A stretch of DNA of 64,000 nucleotides, taken from NCBI GenBank assembly GCA_950022295.1, contig OX465597.1:180976516-181040515 (forward strand), read 5' to 3'. The notes beneath the pieces were generated by a model that saw nothing but the letters and a program-made list of their open reading frames with translations, ran no database searches and was not told the origin of the DNA. The position numbers and the translations under genes were made by a program. Positions within the stretch are counted from its first letter, which is position 1, and every line of letters begins with the position of its first letter. This DNA comes from Bromus sterilis. Lineage: Eukaryota > Streptophyta > Magnoliopsida > Poales > Poaceae. This document shows, in pieces, positions 1 to 10,435 of this stretch.

Positions 1-1855
1 CAACAAAAGTGTGAGCTCATTTTGAATTTCAAAATCACTTTGAACTAGAGCTTCTGTTTTTGATGAAGTCAAAAATACCTTGAGGATTTTAAAAACCTTG
101 CAATAGCATTTGAAAAGGCTAGGCCAACCTAGGTGTCAAGAGGAGTGAGCATGAAACAAGGAAAATTCCATCAATGTCCTTCTTGAACCATTTTGGATGC
201 AAAGGAAACCAACCCAAAATGCTCCAATCCCAAAGCCAATTAAGATCATCACATGAAATCTCAATAACATCCACCATGACAAGTTACAAGTCCAACAGAG
301 GAATTACAATTACATGGTGTTTGATAGCTTATCACATGTGGGCTGTTACAGGGTCCCACCTGTAAGTGACACTATGGTTAATTAAATGTTTTGATTTAAC
401 TTAAACAGAGATTACCAGGGGCAGGGCCCACTGTCAGTGTCTCTGCGGGGTGGGGCCAGGTGGCTAATCACCTTGCCACGTCGGCAGGTTCTTCTCCGGC
501 GAGTCACCGGCAAGGTCAGTGAGGCCGGCGAGCTCGGGAGGATGAATCCCTACGCCAAAAAGGACACCGTGACCTCCATTGGAACCAGGAAGATCCCGCG
601 CATCATCCTGGACCAACAGGCGAGCTCGGGGGTCACCGGAGCGTCGCCGACGTCGAGGGAGGCGGAGGCCGTGGCTCTGGAGATGTCGGGAGGACGCTCT
701 GGAGCACGCTTTTGACTGGGGAGTGGAGCGTTGCGATGTTGTGGTGTTGGGGATCACGGTGCACGCCATGGGTGAAGCAGAAGGGCATGGAAGTAGCATC
801 GCCGTCGTTCATGGCGGCGGTGCCCCTCGGCGTTCATGGCAACGGTGGCTAGAGAGCAGACAAGGGGGTGACAGGTTGGGGTAAATGAGCAGAAGCTCAC
901 CTTGAACACGAATACGTGGTCAGCGGGCTCGGGGAGGTGCTATCGGCGGCGAATCGACGACGACAAACCTCTGTGTCTGGCGAAGAATCGAGGAAGCTTG
1001 CGTCTTCTCGGGACCAAATCAGGCCGTCAGCTTCTGCAGGGTGACGAAATCGTCGATGCTGAGCACGGGGGACATGGCTTCTTGAGCTCTAGAGCATGGT
1101 GGCCGCGACTTCCATGGCGTTGCGCTCCGGTGAGTTCTCAGGTGTCGGCGGAAACGAGCACAGGAAAGGTGGGAGGCGAGCGTGGAGAGGGGGAATGGCT
1201 GCGTGGCGCTCAGGGGTGTCTCCAGGCGCGAGGAAAACACTTGGAGGGCTACTGCGTGGCTAGGGCACATCGACGGCGTCGGCATGGACGCCACCGAGGT
1301 GCTTGGCTCGGCGGGGAGGAAGATGCCAAGGAGGGCTGGGCTGAGCCTGGCTTGCTGGGCCGGCCAGTCTTGAGATGGGCCTCTTGCCACGTAAGTCCTT
1401 TCTTGTTTTTCTTCTTTTTGCTTTCTGTTTTCTATTTTCTGTCTTTTTTTTTGCCCCAAATAAAATAGCAAGACATTTTATTAAATCTTCAAAACTTTTA
1501 TGTGGGCTTATAATATATATAGCTAGCCACTCACAAGTTGTGGAGATTTTTGAAATTCAAATAATTTGAATTTCAAATCAAATAGGGTTATTATTTAATT
1601 TCCAAGCCCTATTTGGAATTTTTGAGAAATCTTGGTGCATGCAGTGGGACCCACTTCACTTTATATGTGATCATGCATATTTATAAGACTTTTAAAAAAT
1701 AACAGAGGAATTTTTGGAAGAAGTTTTTTTGTCTGGCCATTTGAATTAAATTCGTTAGGGCTTTTCTTTTTCCCCAATTCAATTTCTTTTGAAATTTTTG
1801 CATGATGCAAAGGAGCACTCAAACCCTAGCACTTACCCAAGTTGGGGTTCTGACA
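1..1855 (-). repeat. Element C, 3' LTR (partial, runs off left edge)
   Basis: This is the long terminal repeat of minus-strand Gypsy element C. Read on the minus strand the LTR begins TGTCAGAACCCC at 1855, directly after a purine-rich tract (1856-1869) and the end of the chromodomain. Its other end should look like the start of the 5' LTR copy at 27506 (plus-strand TGTCGGGACCC). That sequence is absent here, so the LTR is longer than 1855 bp and continues outside the window. It contains a GC-rich block (about 440-1380) and AT-rich flanks but no ORF I would call real. The boundary at 1855 is firm. I cannot name the family. Confidence 0.85.
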
Positions 1856-1869
1856 ACTCGCCCCCACTC
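1856..1869 (-). other. Polypurine tract of element C
   Basis: On the minus strand the sequence GAGTGGGGGCGAGT lies immediately before the LTR start TGTCAG. This is the expected position and composition of the plus-strand primer for reverse transcription. Confidence 0.75.
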
Positions 1870-3097
1870 AAAAGAATCTCGTCCCGAGATTCAGAAGTCG
1901 TCGGGAGGAAGGAGGGGTACTCGGCACGGAGGCGGTCTTCTCTTTCCCATGTAGCTTATTTCTCAGAGTGGTCTGACCATTGCACTTTGAGGAACTTGAT
2001 CTTCTGACGATGGGTGACACGCTCTGCAGAATCAAGAATACGAACGGGGTATTCTCGATAAGAAAGGTCATCTTGGAGATCAAGCGTTTCATGGTCGACT
2101 TCCCGGATGGGGTCCTTGAAGCAACGCCTGAGTTGTGACACATGCAATACATCATGTACTCGAGAAAGGTGCAGGGGTAGTTCAAGTTGGTAGGAAACTT
2201 CTCCACGTTTGGCAAGAATGCGGAAAGGTCCGATGTAACGTGGGGCCAACTTGCCTTTGATACCGAATCGTTGGGTTCCCTTCAGAGGAGTAACCCAAAG
2301 GTAAGCCTTCTCATCAAGATTGTAGCTCTCTTCTCTATGATGACGATCATAGTAGATTTTCTGACGAGATTGAGCGGCTTTGAATCGATCACGAACAATG
2401 CGAACTTGCTCTTCTGCTTCCTTGATCATATCCGGTCCAAAGAGTTTCTTTCACCGGTTTCTGACCAGTTTAGGGGTTTTCGACATCGTCGTCCATAAAG
2501 GAATTCAAAGGGAGCCATGTCCAGACTAGATTGATAGCTATTTTTATAAGAAAATTTGGCGAATGGAAGAGATTTCTCCCAATTCTTTCCGAATGAGATA
2601 ACACAAGCTCTGAGCATTTCTTGCAAGATTTGATTAACCCTTTCAACTTGACCGCTAGACTGGGGATGGAAAGCTGTGCTAAAGGAGAGATGAGTTCCCA
2701 TAGCATTCTGAAAGCTTCCCCAGAATCTAGAGGTGAAAAGGATACCACGATCAGAAATTATTTCCAAAGGAACACCGTGGAGAGACACAATTCTAGAGAC
2801 ATACAAGTCCGCTAACTAACTAGCAGTAATAGACTCGCGAATTGGAAGGAAGTGAGCAACTTTGGAAAGTCGGTCAATGACAACGAAGATGGCATCATTT
2901 CCTTTCTGGGTTTTTGGAAAGCCGGTGATGAAATCCATACCGACCTTGTCCCATTTCCACTTGGGAATAGGCAATGGTTTAAGAGTACCACCAGTTCTTT
3001 GGTGTTCTTCCTTAACGCGACGACAAATATCACATTCAGCAAAGAACTGTGTGATTTCTCTCTTCATCCTAGTCCACCAAAATTTCTGGCGTAGATC
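1870..3097 (-). pseudogene. Element C integrase with C-terminal chromodomain (broken)
   Basis: This is the integrase of a chromodomain-type Gypsy element, which inserts the cDNA. In order (minus strand) it shows a zinc-finger remnant CDICRRVK, core motifs MDFITGFP, SDRG and GQVERVNQ supplying the D, D and E catalytic residues, a conserved GKLAPRYIGPF segment, and a chromodomain-like tail (VQWSDHSEK then ATWERED). It is interrupted by an in-frame TGA just before DLRQ near 3097, a TAG near 2817, a frameshift near 2430 and a TAA directly before the ATWERED motif near 1955. The protein could not be made intact. It is continuous with the RT/RNase H upstream on the minus strand. Confidence 0.88.
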
Positions 3098-3915
3098 TCA
3101 GTACATCTTTGTGCTAACAGGATGAATCGAAAGGGGAGTATCATGAGGTTCCTTAAGAATTAGCCTTCTAAGATTGTGTTTTCGTGGTACAACTAATCGA
3201 GTGCCAAAGAAAATGACGCCTTGATCATTTATGGAGAAACATTTAGCAACTCCGCTAGCAATGTTCTTCTTGATCTCTCGAATACCACTATCACGTTTCT
3301 GGGCGGCTATGATTTTATCCTCAAGGGTTGGTTTCGCCACCAAGGTAGAAAGATAGCCATGAGGAACAATCTCGAGATTGAGCTTTCGAAATTCCTCATG
3401 AAGAAGTGGTCGATACTGTTGTAGCATGAGGTTGTTACAATATGACTTACGACTTAGTGCATCAGCCATGACATTGGCCTTACCTGGGGTGTTTGAGATT
3501 CCTACGTCGTAATCTTTTATCAACTCTATACACCGTCTTTTCCCGAGATTAAGATCTGGCTGGATGAAAATGTATTTGAGGCTTTGGTGATCATAATAGA
3601 TCTGGCAATGGTTACCAAGGAGGTAATGTTGCCATGTTTTCAGGGCATGAACTATGGCAGCGAGTTCATGATCATGGGTTGGATAGTTCTCTTCATGTGG
3701 ACGCAGCTGGCGTGAAGCGTATGCCACCACATGTCGATCTTGCATAAGTATGCATCCTAACCCTTGCCGTGAGGCGTCACAATATATCTCAAAATCCTTT
3801 TTGGTGTATGGAGGCGCAAGTACGGGGGCAGAAGACAATCTTCTTTTTATCTCTTGAAAGCTTTCCTCGCACTTGGGGGTCCATTGGAATTTCTTATCTT
3901 TCTTGAGGAGTTTAG
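3098..3915 (-). pseudogene. Element C RNase H and linker (frameshifted)
   Basis: This is the RNase H domain of the C polyprotein, which removes RNA from the RNA/DNA hybrid. Visible motifs are IYCDASRQGLGCILMQ (first Asp), HELAAIVHALKTW (Glu), YDHQSLKYIF (Asp) and MADALSRK (Asp), followed by the linker to the integrase zinc finger. It follows the RT after a one-base loss near 3935 that puts it in a different frame. The reading frame closes at a TGA near 3098, a CGA-to-TGA type change. Overall this is a decayed retrotransposon domain. Confidence 0.88.
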
Positions 3916-4849
3916 TTAGAGGCTTTGCAACTTTGGAGAAGTCTCAACGAAGCGGCGACAATAGCTTGCTAAGCCAAGAAAACTCCTAACTTGCTTAACC
4001 GATTCAGGTGGAGTCCAGTCAAGGACGGCCTGAACTCTCTCGGGGTTGACAGCAATGCCTTTCGCAGAAATCAAGTGGCCTAAGTAGGTCACTTCTGGTA
4101 GCCAAAATTCGTACTTAGAGAGCTTGGCATAAAGGCGATGCTCTCGAAGTTTGATCAATACCAACCTAAGATATTTTGCATGCTCTTCTTCGTTCTTTGA
4201 GTAGATGAGAATGTCATCAAGATAAACTACAACAAATTTATCTAGGTACTTCATGAAGATCGAATTCATCAAACGCGAGAATGTGGCGGGGGCATTGGTT
4301 AAACCGACGGACATGACGGTGTACTCGTAAAGACCATATCGAGTAGTGAAAGTCGTCTTGGGAATGTCCTCGTTTTGGATTTTGATTTGATGATAGCCTA
4401 ATATCAAATCCATCTTGGAGAAGATAGAGGATCCAGCAAGTTGATCATAAAGATCATTGATCTTGGGCAGTGGGTACTTGTTCTTTATCGTCGCTAGATT
4501 TAGCGAGCGATAGTCTAGGCACATCCTTTCTGTTCCATCTTTCTTCGTTACGAACAGAACGGGGCAACCCCATGGCGATGAGCTAGGGCGGATGAAGCCT
4601 TTTTTCAACAAAGCATCAAGTTGGGTTTTTAGCTCAGCTAACTCATGTGGGGCCATTCTATATGGGTGTCTGGAAATTGGGGCGGTGCCTGGTATAAGAT
4701 CCACTATGAATTCTACACATCTGTCGGGTGGCATACCTGGAAGCTCTTCAGGAAAGACATCCGGGAAGTCACGAACCACCGGAATATCTTCAAGGTCAGG
4801 AAGGGGAAGCACATTCAAAGTATGCTTCTGGATTCTAGAGCTGGGTGAG
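3916..4849 (-). pseudogene. Element C reverse transcriptase (truncated by insertion of B)
   Basis: This is the Gypsy reverse transcriptase. It shows the N-terminal hinge DFPDVFPEELPG, the FIRPSSSPWG and LDYRSLN blocks, the catalytic block VVVYLDDILIYSK (YLDD intact) and the thumb/connection LGHLISAKGI. The open frame continues past 4849 into LTR sequence of element B, but that part is only read-through of the insertion. The true upstream part of this gene resumes at 25598. Removing the insertion plus one GTGAG copy keeps the frame open between protease and RT, which supports the boundary. A one-base deletion after RRFVE (near 3935) breaks the end. Confidence 0.9.
4845..4849. repeat. Target-site duplication of element B (left copy, GTGAG)
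   Basis: GTGAG immediately precedes the LTR start TGTAACATCCC at 4850. The identical GTGAG follows the 3' LTR end at 25598-25602. A perfect 5-bp duplication is what Gypsy integrase produces. Confidence 0.93.
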
Positions 4850-5059
4850 TGTAACATCCCATGTGCAATAGATAAGAACCACCATGAGATTGTACCTTGT
4901 CTGATGACTCTGTAACTTGGCATGATGCTAAACTTTATAATTTCATGTGGTGATTTAAATTTTCATTGCGATTGGAGCCCATTTGGTTTGTTTCTTTCTG
5001 CATCCAAAATGGTTCAAGAAAGGTGTTTGAAGGATTTTCATTGTTGCATGCATGCTCTC
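4850..5059 (+). repeat. Element B 5' LTR, left piece
   Basis: This piece matches the first 210 bp of the B 3' LTR (20907 onward), including ATGTGCAATAGATAAGAACC near its start. It stops at CTCTC (5055-5059), where A inserted. The uninterrupted site is seen at about 21110-21125 in the 3' LTR (GCATGCTCTCCCTGACC), which independently confirms the insertion point. Confidence 0.93.
5055..5059. repeat. Target-site duplication of element A (left copy, CTCTC)
   Basis: CTCTC precedes the A 5' LTR, and the same five bases occur at 19554-19558 right after the A 3' LTR. Confidence 0.93.
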
Positions 5060-5944
5060 TCTAACATCCCACATGTAATAACTAGCAAACACCATGTATT
5101 TTTACCTTGTCTGTTGAACTTGTAACTTGTCATGGTGGATGTTCATGATATTTCATGTGATGATTTGAAGTTGCATTGGGATTGGAGCCCATATGCTTTG
5201 TGATCAAAGGTGATCTATGTGGTGCAAGTGACTTGATGTTGCAGTTGTCCTGTCCACATGCCACCTCCCCTCAACCTCTCCTTTGGCATAGCCAACTCTT
5301 TTGTCTTGGCAATGATTGCCATCTTTTCAAATTCCTTTTACAACATTCAAAAACAGTAGCCCTAGTTCAAAGTGCTTTTGAATTCAAAAAGGGGCCACAT
5401 TTTGTTGTTGCCAAAAATTGGTCAAACCAATTTTGAAAAATCCAGTAAAATGCAGGGATCAAGATTCTCATGTTCCTAGAATTTTGCACCTTATATTTTT
5501 CTTCTCCAAAATTCACTAAACACCTTTTCTATTTATTTTTAAATAGAAAATGGTATTGTTTGCTTTAGTGGAATTTTTCCTTGCATCCAAAAATTGCCCA
5601 ACCATTTTTGGATGCTCACGCATGTGTCAAGGAGTTTTAAAAATATATTCTTATATATTTTATCTCCTTTTTCTTTTGCCTTTTCTTTTTCTTTTCTCTG
5701 CTGGGTTTTCTTTTTCTGCAAAGGGCCTTGCCCTCTTGTTTTCTCTCCTCCCAGCAAGGCCTGGCCCAATTGGGCCTCTGCCTCCCCGCAGCCCAGCTGC
5801 TTTCCAGCGAAGCGGTACGGAAGGGGCATCCCAGCCGTCGATTGGAGATCGAGTGTCCAGGACGTGTCGCCTTTCCACGTCGCCCCCTCCTCCTCTCACA
5901 GCCGACGCCGGCATCGACGTCGACGCCCGTCGACGTGGCTAGAG

Positions 5945-6080
5945 GGAGCCGCCCCCTTTTTAACCGCGCTCCCGAGCCCCAGGAACCCCCTAGGGTTCCA
6001 TTCCTCCATCGTTTTCCCCTCGCCGCCGCCGCCCGTGAGAGCTTCGTTCTCCCTAGTTCCGCCGTCCGCCATGGCTCCGG
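5945..6080 (+). promoter_or_regulatory. Possible LTR promoter and leader start
   Basis: The sequence CCCCCTTTTTAACCGCGCTC (TATA-like TTTTTAA) is followed by an AACCCCCTAGGGTTCC block, a pyrimidine-rich leader, and ATGGCTCCG directly joined to a donor-like GTGAGC at 6080. The same arrangement is kept in the 3' LTR (15743-15877). It resembles a plant Pol II core promoter and 5' leader. No transcript evidence is available, so this is inference. Confidence 0.35.
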
Positions 6081-7014
6081 TGAGCAATTCGCCACCCCCT
6101 CGCCGTGATTCTTCGAGCCGCGCTCGATTCTGGCCGTCTGGGAGCTCACCCCTCCCTTTTGCTTCGCGCAGATAGAAAGGAGGAGCTCCTGAACCTTCCC
6201 GACGACGACAAACCCGCCACGGCCGAGACTTCTTCCTTGTCGTCGTCGTCTCCTTCCATCGACCTGCGTCGCGAACTCGTCACCAGCCACCCCTAGATGA
6301 GCACGATGGCATCCCCTCTCTCCCCGTAGCGTGTAGCAGTAGGGTCCGAGGAGTAGGTCGTCGGTGTAATCCGCGTGTCGCCGTCGCCGGTGCACCGCCA
6401 TGGTCTCCTTGTCCATGGCGTGCCCGGGGTGTACGCGTGCATGCTCTGGGCACGTTTTGGCCACGCATATGGCCCCAAGGGGAGCCTTTTGCCATGCGTT
6501 TGCCCGTTGGCGCGCCGCCTCTGAAGCTGTTGTTCAGGGCCCGCAGTTTCGTGACGAAGTTCAGGAGAGAGTGGCCTCGCCGTAGGTGAGCTAGGACCCC
6601 GACCTAGGAGTGGATCTGTAGAGGGATGTCCCAGCTCGGCGTAGCTCGTCGTGGTGTGGCCTGAGGAGCAATGTGCGCGTCGCCGTGGTCGTCGGAAGTT
6701 CACCGGAGGCCGCGTGAAAATGCATCTTCAGAGCAGAGCGCCGCGCCTCTGAATCTTTGGAGGTTCCGGCGAGAAGAGGAGGAGGTAGTAGCAGTGCCTA
6801 CGTCTAGGTGTAGAGGGGAGTACCCTCTCGGGGTTCCGTGCCATGGCTTGTCGGAGAGGGGCCGGAGCACGACCTGGGGCTCCCCTGATTTCGCCCTCGC
6901 CGTCGGGTTCTGAAGGCCCCTGTTTTCTTCAGAGATGTGCAGTAGGGGGGAGCAACACCACACCTTGCTACGCTGCTGTCTCTGTTCAGGAATCGAACAT
7001 CAGGGCAGTGGCAA

Positions 7015-7070
7015 GGGGGTGCAGTGGTGATGGGCACGGCCTGGGTTTGATTCCCAGCCGGCGCACCCCC
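7015..7070 (+). other. tRNA-like module in the A 5' LTR
   Basis: GGGGGTGC (7015-7022) is perfectly complementary to GCACCCCC (7063-7070). Between them lies a T-arm-like hairpin: CTGGG (7041-7045), loop TTTGATT, CCCAG (7053-7057), containing a B-box-like GGTTTGATTCC. A run of seven T follows at once (7071-7077), as at Pol III terminators. At 56 nt it is too short for a whole tRNA: the anticodon arm is missing and the A box is poor. It is best described as a tRNA-derived or tRNA-like segment, not a tRNA gene. Confidence 0.6.
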
Positions 7071-8021
7071 TTTTTTTCCTTTTTTTTAGCCACCTGGGCC
7101 AGAGATGAGGACCTGGGCCTCTTTGTCTGAAACCAGCCCATGAGGGTCTGGGCTCCCTCTTTTCTTTTTCTTTCTTTTCCTTTTCCTTTTGTTTTGTTTT
7201 CTTTTCTGTTTTAATTCAAATTTGAATTTGAATTCAAATTCAAATCTGTTTTGAACTTCCAACTCATCTAGGGGCATCCCATATATGTTTTTGGGGTATC
7301 TTGAACCACTGATCATCATGGTGATGGTGATTTTGCACTTTGCCCCTTCAATTTGGTGATGGTGGTAAATATGCAAATAAGCCCCTCCTTTTCTTTGTTT
7401 TTGTCAAGTGTTTCCCAAATTCAAAAATGGCCATGCCATATATGACTTTGGCTTAGATTTTTGCAGGGATTGCAATGGTGATGTCCATGTGGGGTTTTGT
7501 GTAACTCCTTGGACAAGGTGTGAATCATCTGACCATGCCAATCTGTTTTTCCTGTCTTGTTTTTCTGTCAACTTCTGTGCATGTTGACTTCTAATCATCT
7601 GATCACTCCAATGTCTTCATGTCCTCTTCAATCTTTTCTTCACCAAACCAGCCCCTAACATATTTTTCATATGTAATGTGGCTGGGTTCCACCTTTGTTG
7701 CACCTTCCTTGTGTCAAATTCACCGACACCTACTCCGTCTCCGGAATCGATGTTTTACTTTCACATTGTTTATTTTCTGTTATTTGTCTTGTTGATCATG
7801 CCATGTTGACATGTTACTTACACCTAAATTAAGGCCAAGACCAAAGCCATTGTAATGTAAATAATTGCATATGAAGTTGATGATGTGTTGTCATCACCTT
7901 CATTTAAATTTGACTAGACAGGGTCACATCATGCTTATTAAATTTGAACATACCATCCTTGCCTGTGCATTGTACCCGTTACTTACTTGTGCGCCTTTTC
8001 CTTACCGGTACCTTACGTTAG

Positions 8022-8111
8022 CACCTGAGACCGCCGAGGAGACTTACGTGGAGATTTCCGACACCGAGCCTGAGGACCCTGCTTTGTCTGCTTCGACGAC
8101 CGATTACCCAG
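8022..8111 (+). other. Putative LTR exon alpha (acidic), A 5' LTR
   Basis: This is a 90-bp open segment bounded by an acceptor-like pyrimidine stretch ending ACGTTAG and by a GC-type donor (CCCAG|GCAAGG). Read with two leading bases it encodes an acidic peptide beginning PETAEETYVEISDTEPEDPA. The other A copy (17821-17910) and B (23867-23956) have exactly the same length with only a few amino-acid changes. Solo LTR J has a diverged counterpart with the same boundaries and phase. The start codon and any upstream exon are not identified. Unspliced, the frame ends about 10 codons later. Confidence 0.45.
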
Positions 8112-9317
8112 GCAAGGGGAAGATTCATACCATTACTTGATACCTTTCTGCCTACCTGCTTAGCTGTAGTCTAGAACGTTTGTTTGATCCTATCCACTTT
8201 GAGTATGCCACCTTCAAAAACCCAAACAGCCATGATCCCCACATCCCAGCAAAACTTTGTATTGCTAAGTTACCGTTACTCAACCATTGCTTAGTATGAG
8301 TAGGAAAACTTGCTGCTTACCCTATTGCTATGGGTTGGGATATCATGTTATTTAAAGAAGTTGGTTGATATTTATTACATTTATGATGTTAATTTTATAC
8401 TTGACGAAAGATGGGAGACCCGGCTGTTCCCGCCAGGTGTTTTGGTCCATTTGAGTCACCTAGGTCCCGAGTTCCGGGTATTGTGTTTCTTGACGAGCGT
8501 GCCTAATCGTGTGTGGGATTCTATGGGGTCCCCTTGTCTTACCTACCTAGCTTCGTACAATTCAAGTGGTGGCCCGAGATGATTTACTATTTGCAATGTG
8601 TGTGTGCTGGTGGTACCCCAGTTGTTTACAAACCACCTTGGGCCAGGAGGAATTGTGCCTTGGCTGGCCTACTCTGACCGGCTGAGGACCCGGTCTCATA
8701 TGAGAATTTAACCGGCTATCCAAACCCGAGTTATACGGTAGAGGCCGATTCGAGAGCGTGTCCAGCTTTTGAGTTGGGTGTCGACTCACCGGGGGCCACC
8801 CGGAGTTGTGCGTTGTTAGTTAGAGGGACTCTGACGTTCCGGAGTTTCAGGCGCTTACTTAGCCAAGTGGAAACCGGCCGTACATGCGAAGCCTATGATG
8901 GGCAGTTGGTACACCCCTGCAGGGTTAAATCTTTTCGAAAAGCCGTGTCCGCGGTTATGGACGACTTGAGACCTACTCCTTGTTCATAGAATAACATCAT
9001 TTTGAATCATAATTAAAACTTGCCTACCGTGTGAGTGCCTTGGTTGCTTTTCTTCGTCCAGGGGGAACCGAGAGGAGATCCAGGTTGTGTTATGCTTGAC
9101 GTAAGTAGGTGATTAGTGGACCTATGACACGATGTCACGTGCTATTCTTGGATCTTACCTCTACTCTAATAGAACGATAGCCACCAATAATGCTAGTGCG
9201 TCTTCAACCTTTACCTTTACTTTGCCTTACCATAGGAAGCCAGTTATCCTGTAATGATATAATCTCACCCCTGTTTACTTTTGTGCTTTTACTGTTTTGC
9301 CTGATCGGCCGCTGCAG

Positions 9318-9404
9318 TGGAGTACTTTCTAGGACCCGAGCTCTGGACGATACTTCGCGGAGGTGCCCCCGGAGGATGACGATGAGATGGACCTCGTTCA
9401 GTAG
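9318..9404 (+). pseudogene. Putative LTR exon beta, A 5' LTR (frameshifted copy)
   Basis: This copy follows the acceptor block GCCTGATCGGCCGCTGCAG. It is homologous to the open exons at 19117-19202 and 25161-25246, but one inserted base after TACTTTCT shifts the frame, so the acidic C-terminus is not read. The insertion is specific to this LTR copy. Confidence 0.45.
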
Positions 9405-9758
9405 ATCCTACAGTTCGGCTTTTGACGATCCGTGGGTGGACTCTTTATGTGCAGCCCTCTCTTGGGCAATTTGGCTTTTGACCGTACTCGGTCGTGTTTG
9501 TCTTCCGCTTGTCGCATGATGTACTGTTGGGTCCACGGACCTCTGAGATGATGTAATAATTATCCAATGGCGATGTATTCCTTGGAATTTATATATTTAT
9601 GTCTTAGTTAAAGTTCTTGTTATTATACTTGTTGTCGGGAATCCGGCAGCGACACGAGTGTGAGTGTCGTGAGTCGGTGGCTCTTTATGCGCTACTAACT
9701 TGAGCGGGACGCGAAAGCGACTAACTCGAGTTAGCACCGCATCGGGGGCCTTACAACT

Positions 9759-9770
9759 TGGTATCAGCGC
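9759..9770 (+). other. Primer-binding site of element A
   Basis: TGGTATCAGCGC lies four bases after the LTR end (CCTTACA|ACT). It matches the initiator tRNA-Met type PBS (TGGTATCAGAGC) except for one base. Confidence 0.85.
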
Positions 9771-10435
9771 AGGACTGACTGTAGGACCCCTTACTGGCCG
9801 AAGTTGAGTCTAGAAACTATTTTGTAGTTATTAAGGAAAAATCGGAGAGTAGGAACTCTTTCTTTTTCTTCTTACCCCACCCTCCCACCCCTTTTTCCGT
9901 GAGGAAGTGAAACGTCGTTTTCTCTCTGCAACTTATCCCCTTTCAAAAACAAATCTAGGTTCTCGTTTACATGAGGCTCCGATTCCTCTATAATTTTTTG
10001 CTAGCGACGAGATGTGTTGGCGTCTTTGAGACCACTGAGCCGCCACTTGGGGTTGACTGCTCTACCTCGCTTACGGCGTACCCCAGGTGAAACGTCCATA
10101 CAGGATTGGCGGGCATCCTATGGTAATATGGATGTGGTGTCTTTTCCCCTATGGACGACCGCGATGGCGGGCCGCGCAGGGCAGATGTCTCATTGTTCAG
10201 GTTTCCAACCGCTCGTATATATTGTTGTGTGCTCGCTAGAAGATTATTATCTTGGATTCAGATGATCTTGGTTTGGGGATTCCAGTAGCACCTAGCTTTC
10301 GACTTCCGGGTTAACCTTGGTGGAATTTCACCCTTCGGCTTTCTCATACCTCGTGAGGAAGTTTTGTTGACAATATTTTTTATCTTCTGGTTACATCAAT
10401 GTTTCGATCGTGTTCTCACAAGTGTTCCTGTAAAC

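Larger units (their letters stand above)
5060..9755 (+). repeat. Element A 5' LTR (4696 bp)
   Basis: The left copy starts TCTAACATCCC (the right copy starts TGTAACAGCCC) and ends GGGGGCCTTACA just before the PBS. Features shared by both copies include a promoter-like GC-rich leader (about 5950-6300), a tRNA-like module (7015-7070), a long pyrimidine tract (about 7160-7210), a TTCAAATTTGAA-type self-complementary stretch (7215-7247) and the two putative exons described separately. At 4.7 kb this LTR is nearly as long as the internal region. Confidence 0.94.

Noticed and set aside
437..1470. Overlapping GC-rich ORFs on both strands
   Set aside because: They lie in the C LTR, have no recognisable domain, and open frames on both strands are expected from high GC. 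No copy comparison supports coding.
6172..6296. A first coding exon joining ATGGCTCCG (6071) to exon alpha
   Set aside because: The tested combination through this segment does not give a phase compatible with exon alpha, and B lacks the ATG. The upstream exon remains unknown.
5550..6500. Several long ORFs on both strands in the A LTR GC-rich block (also 15378-16500)
   Set aside because: The ORFs overlap in up to five frames and differ between the two LTR copies by frame changes; composition explains them.
7015..7077. A true tRNA gene
   Set aside because: Only 56 nt with no anticodon arm; kept as a tRNA-like module instead.
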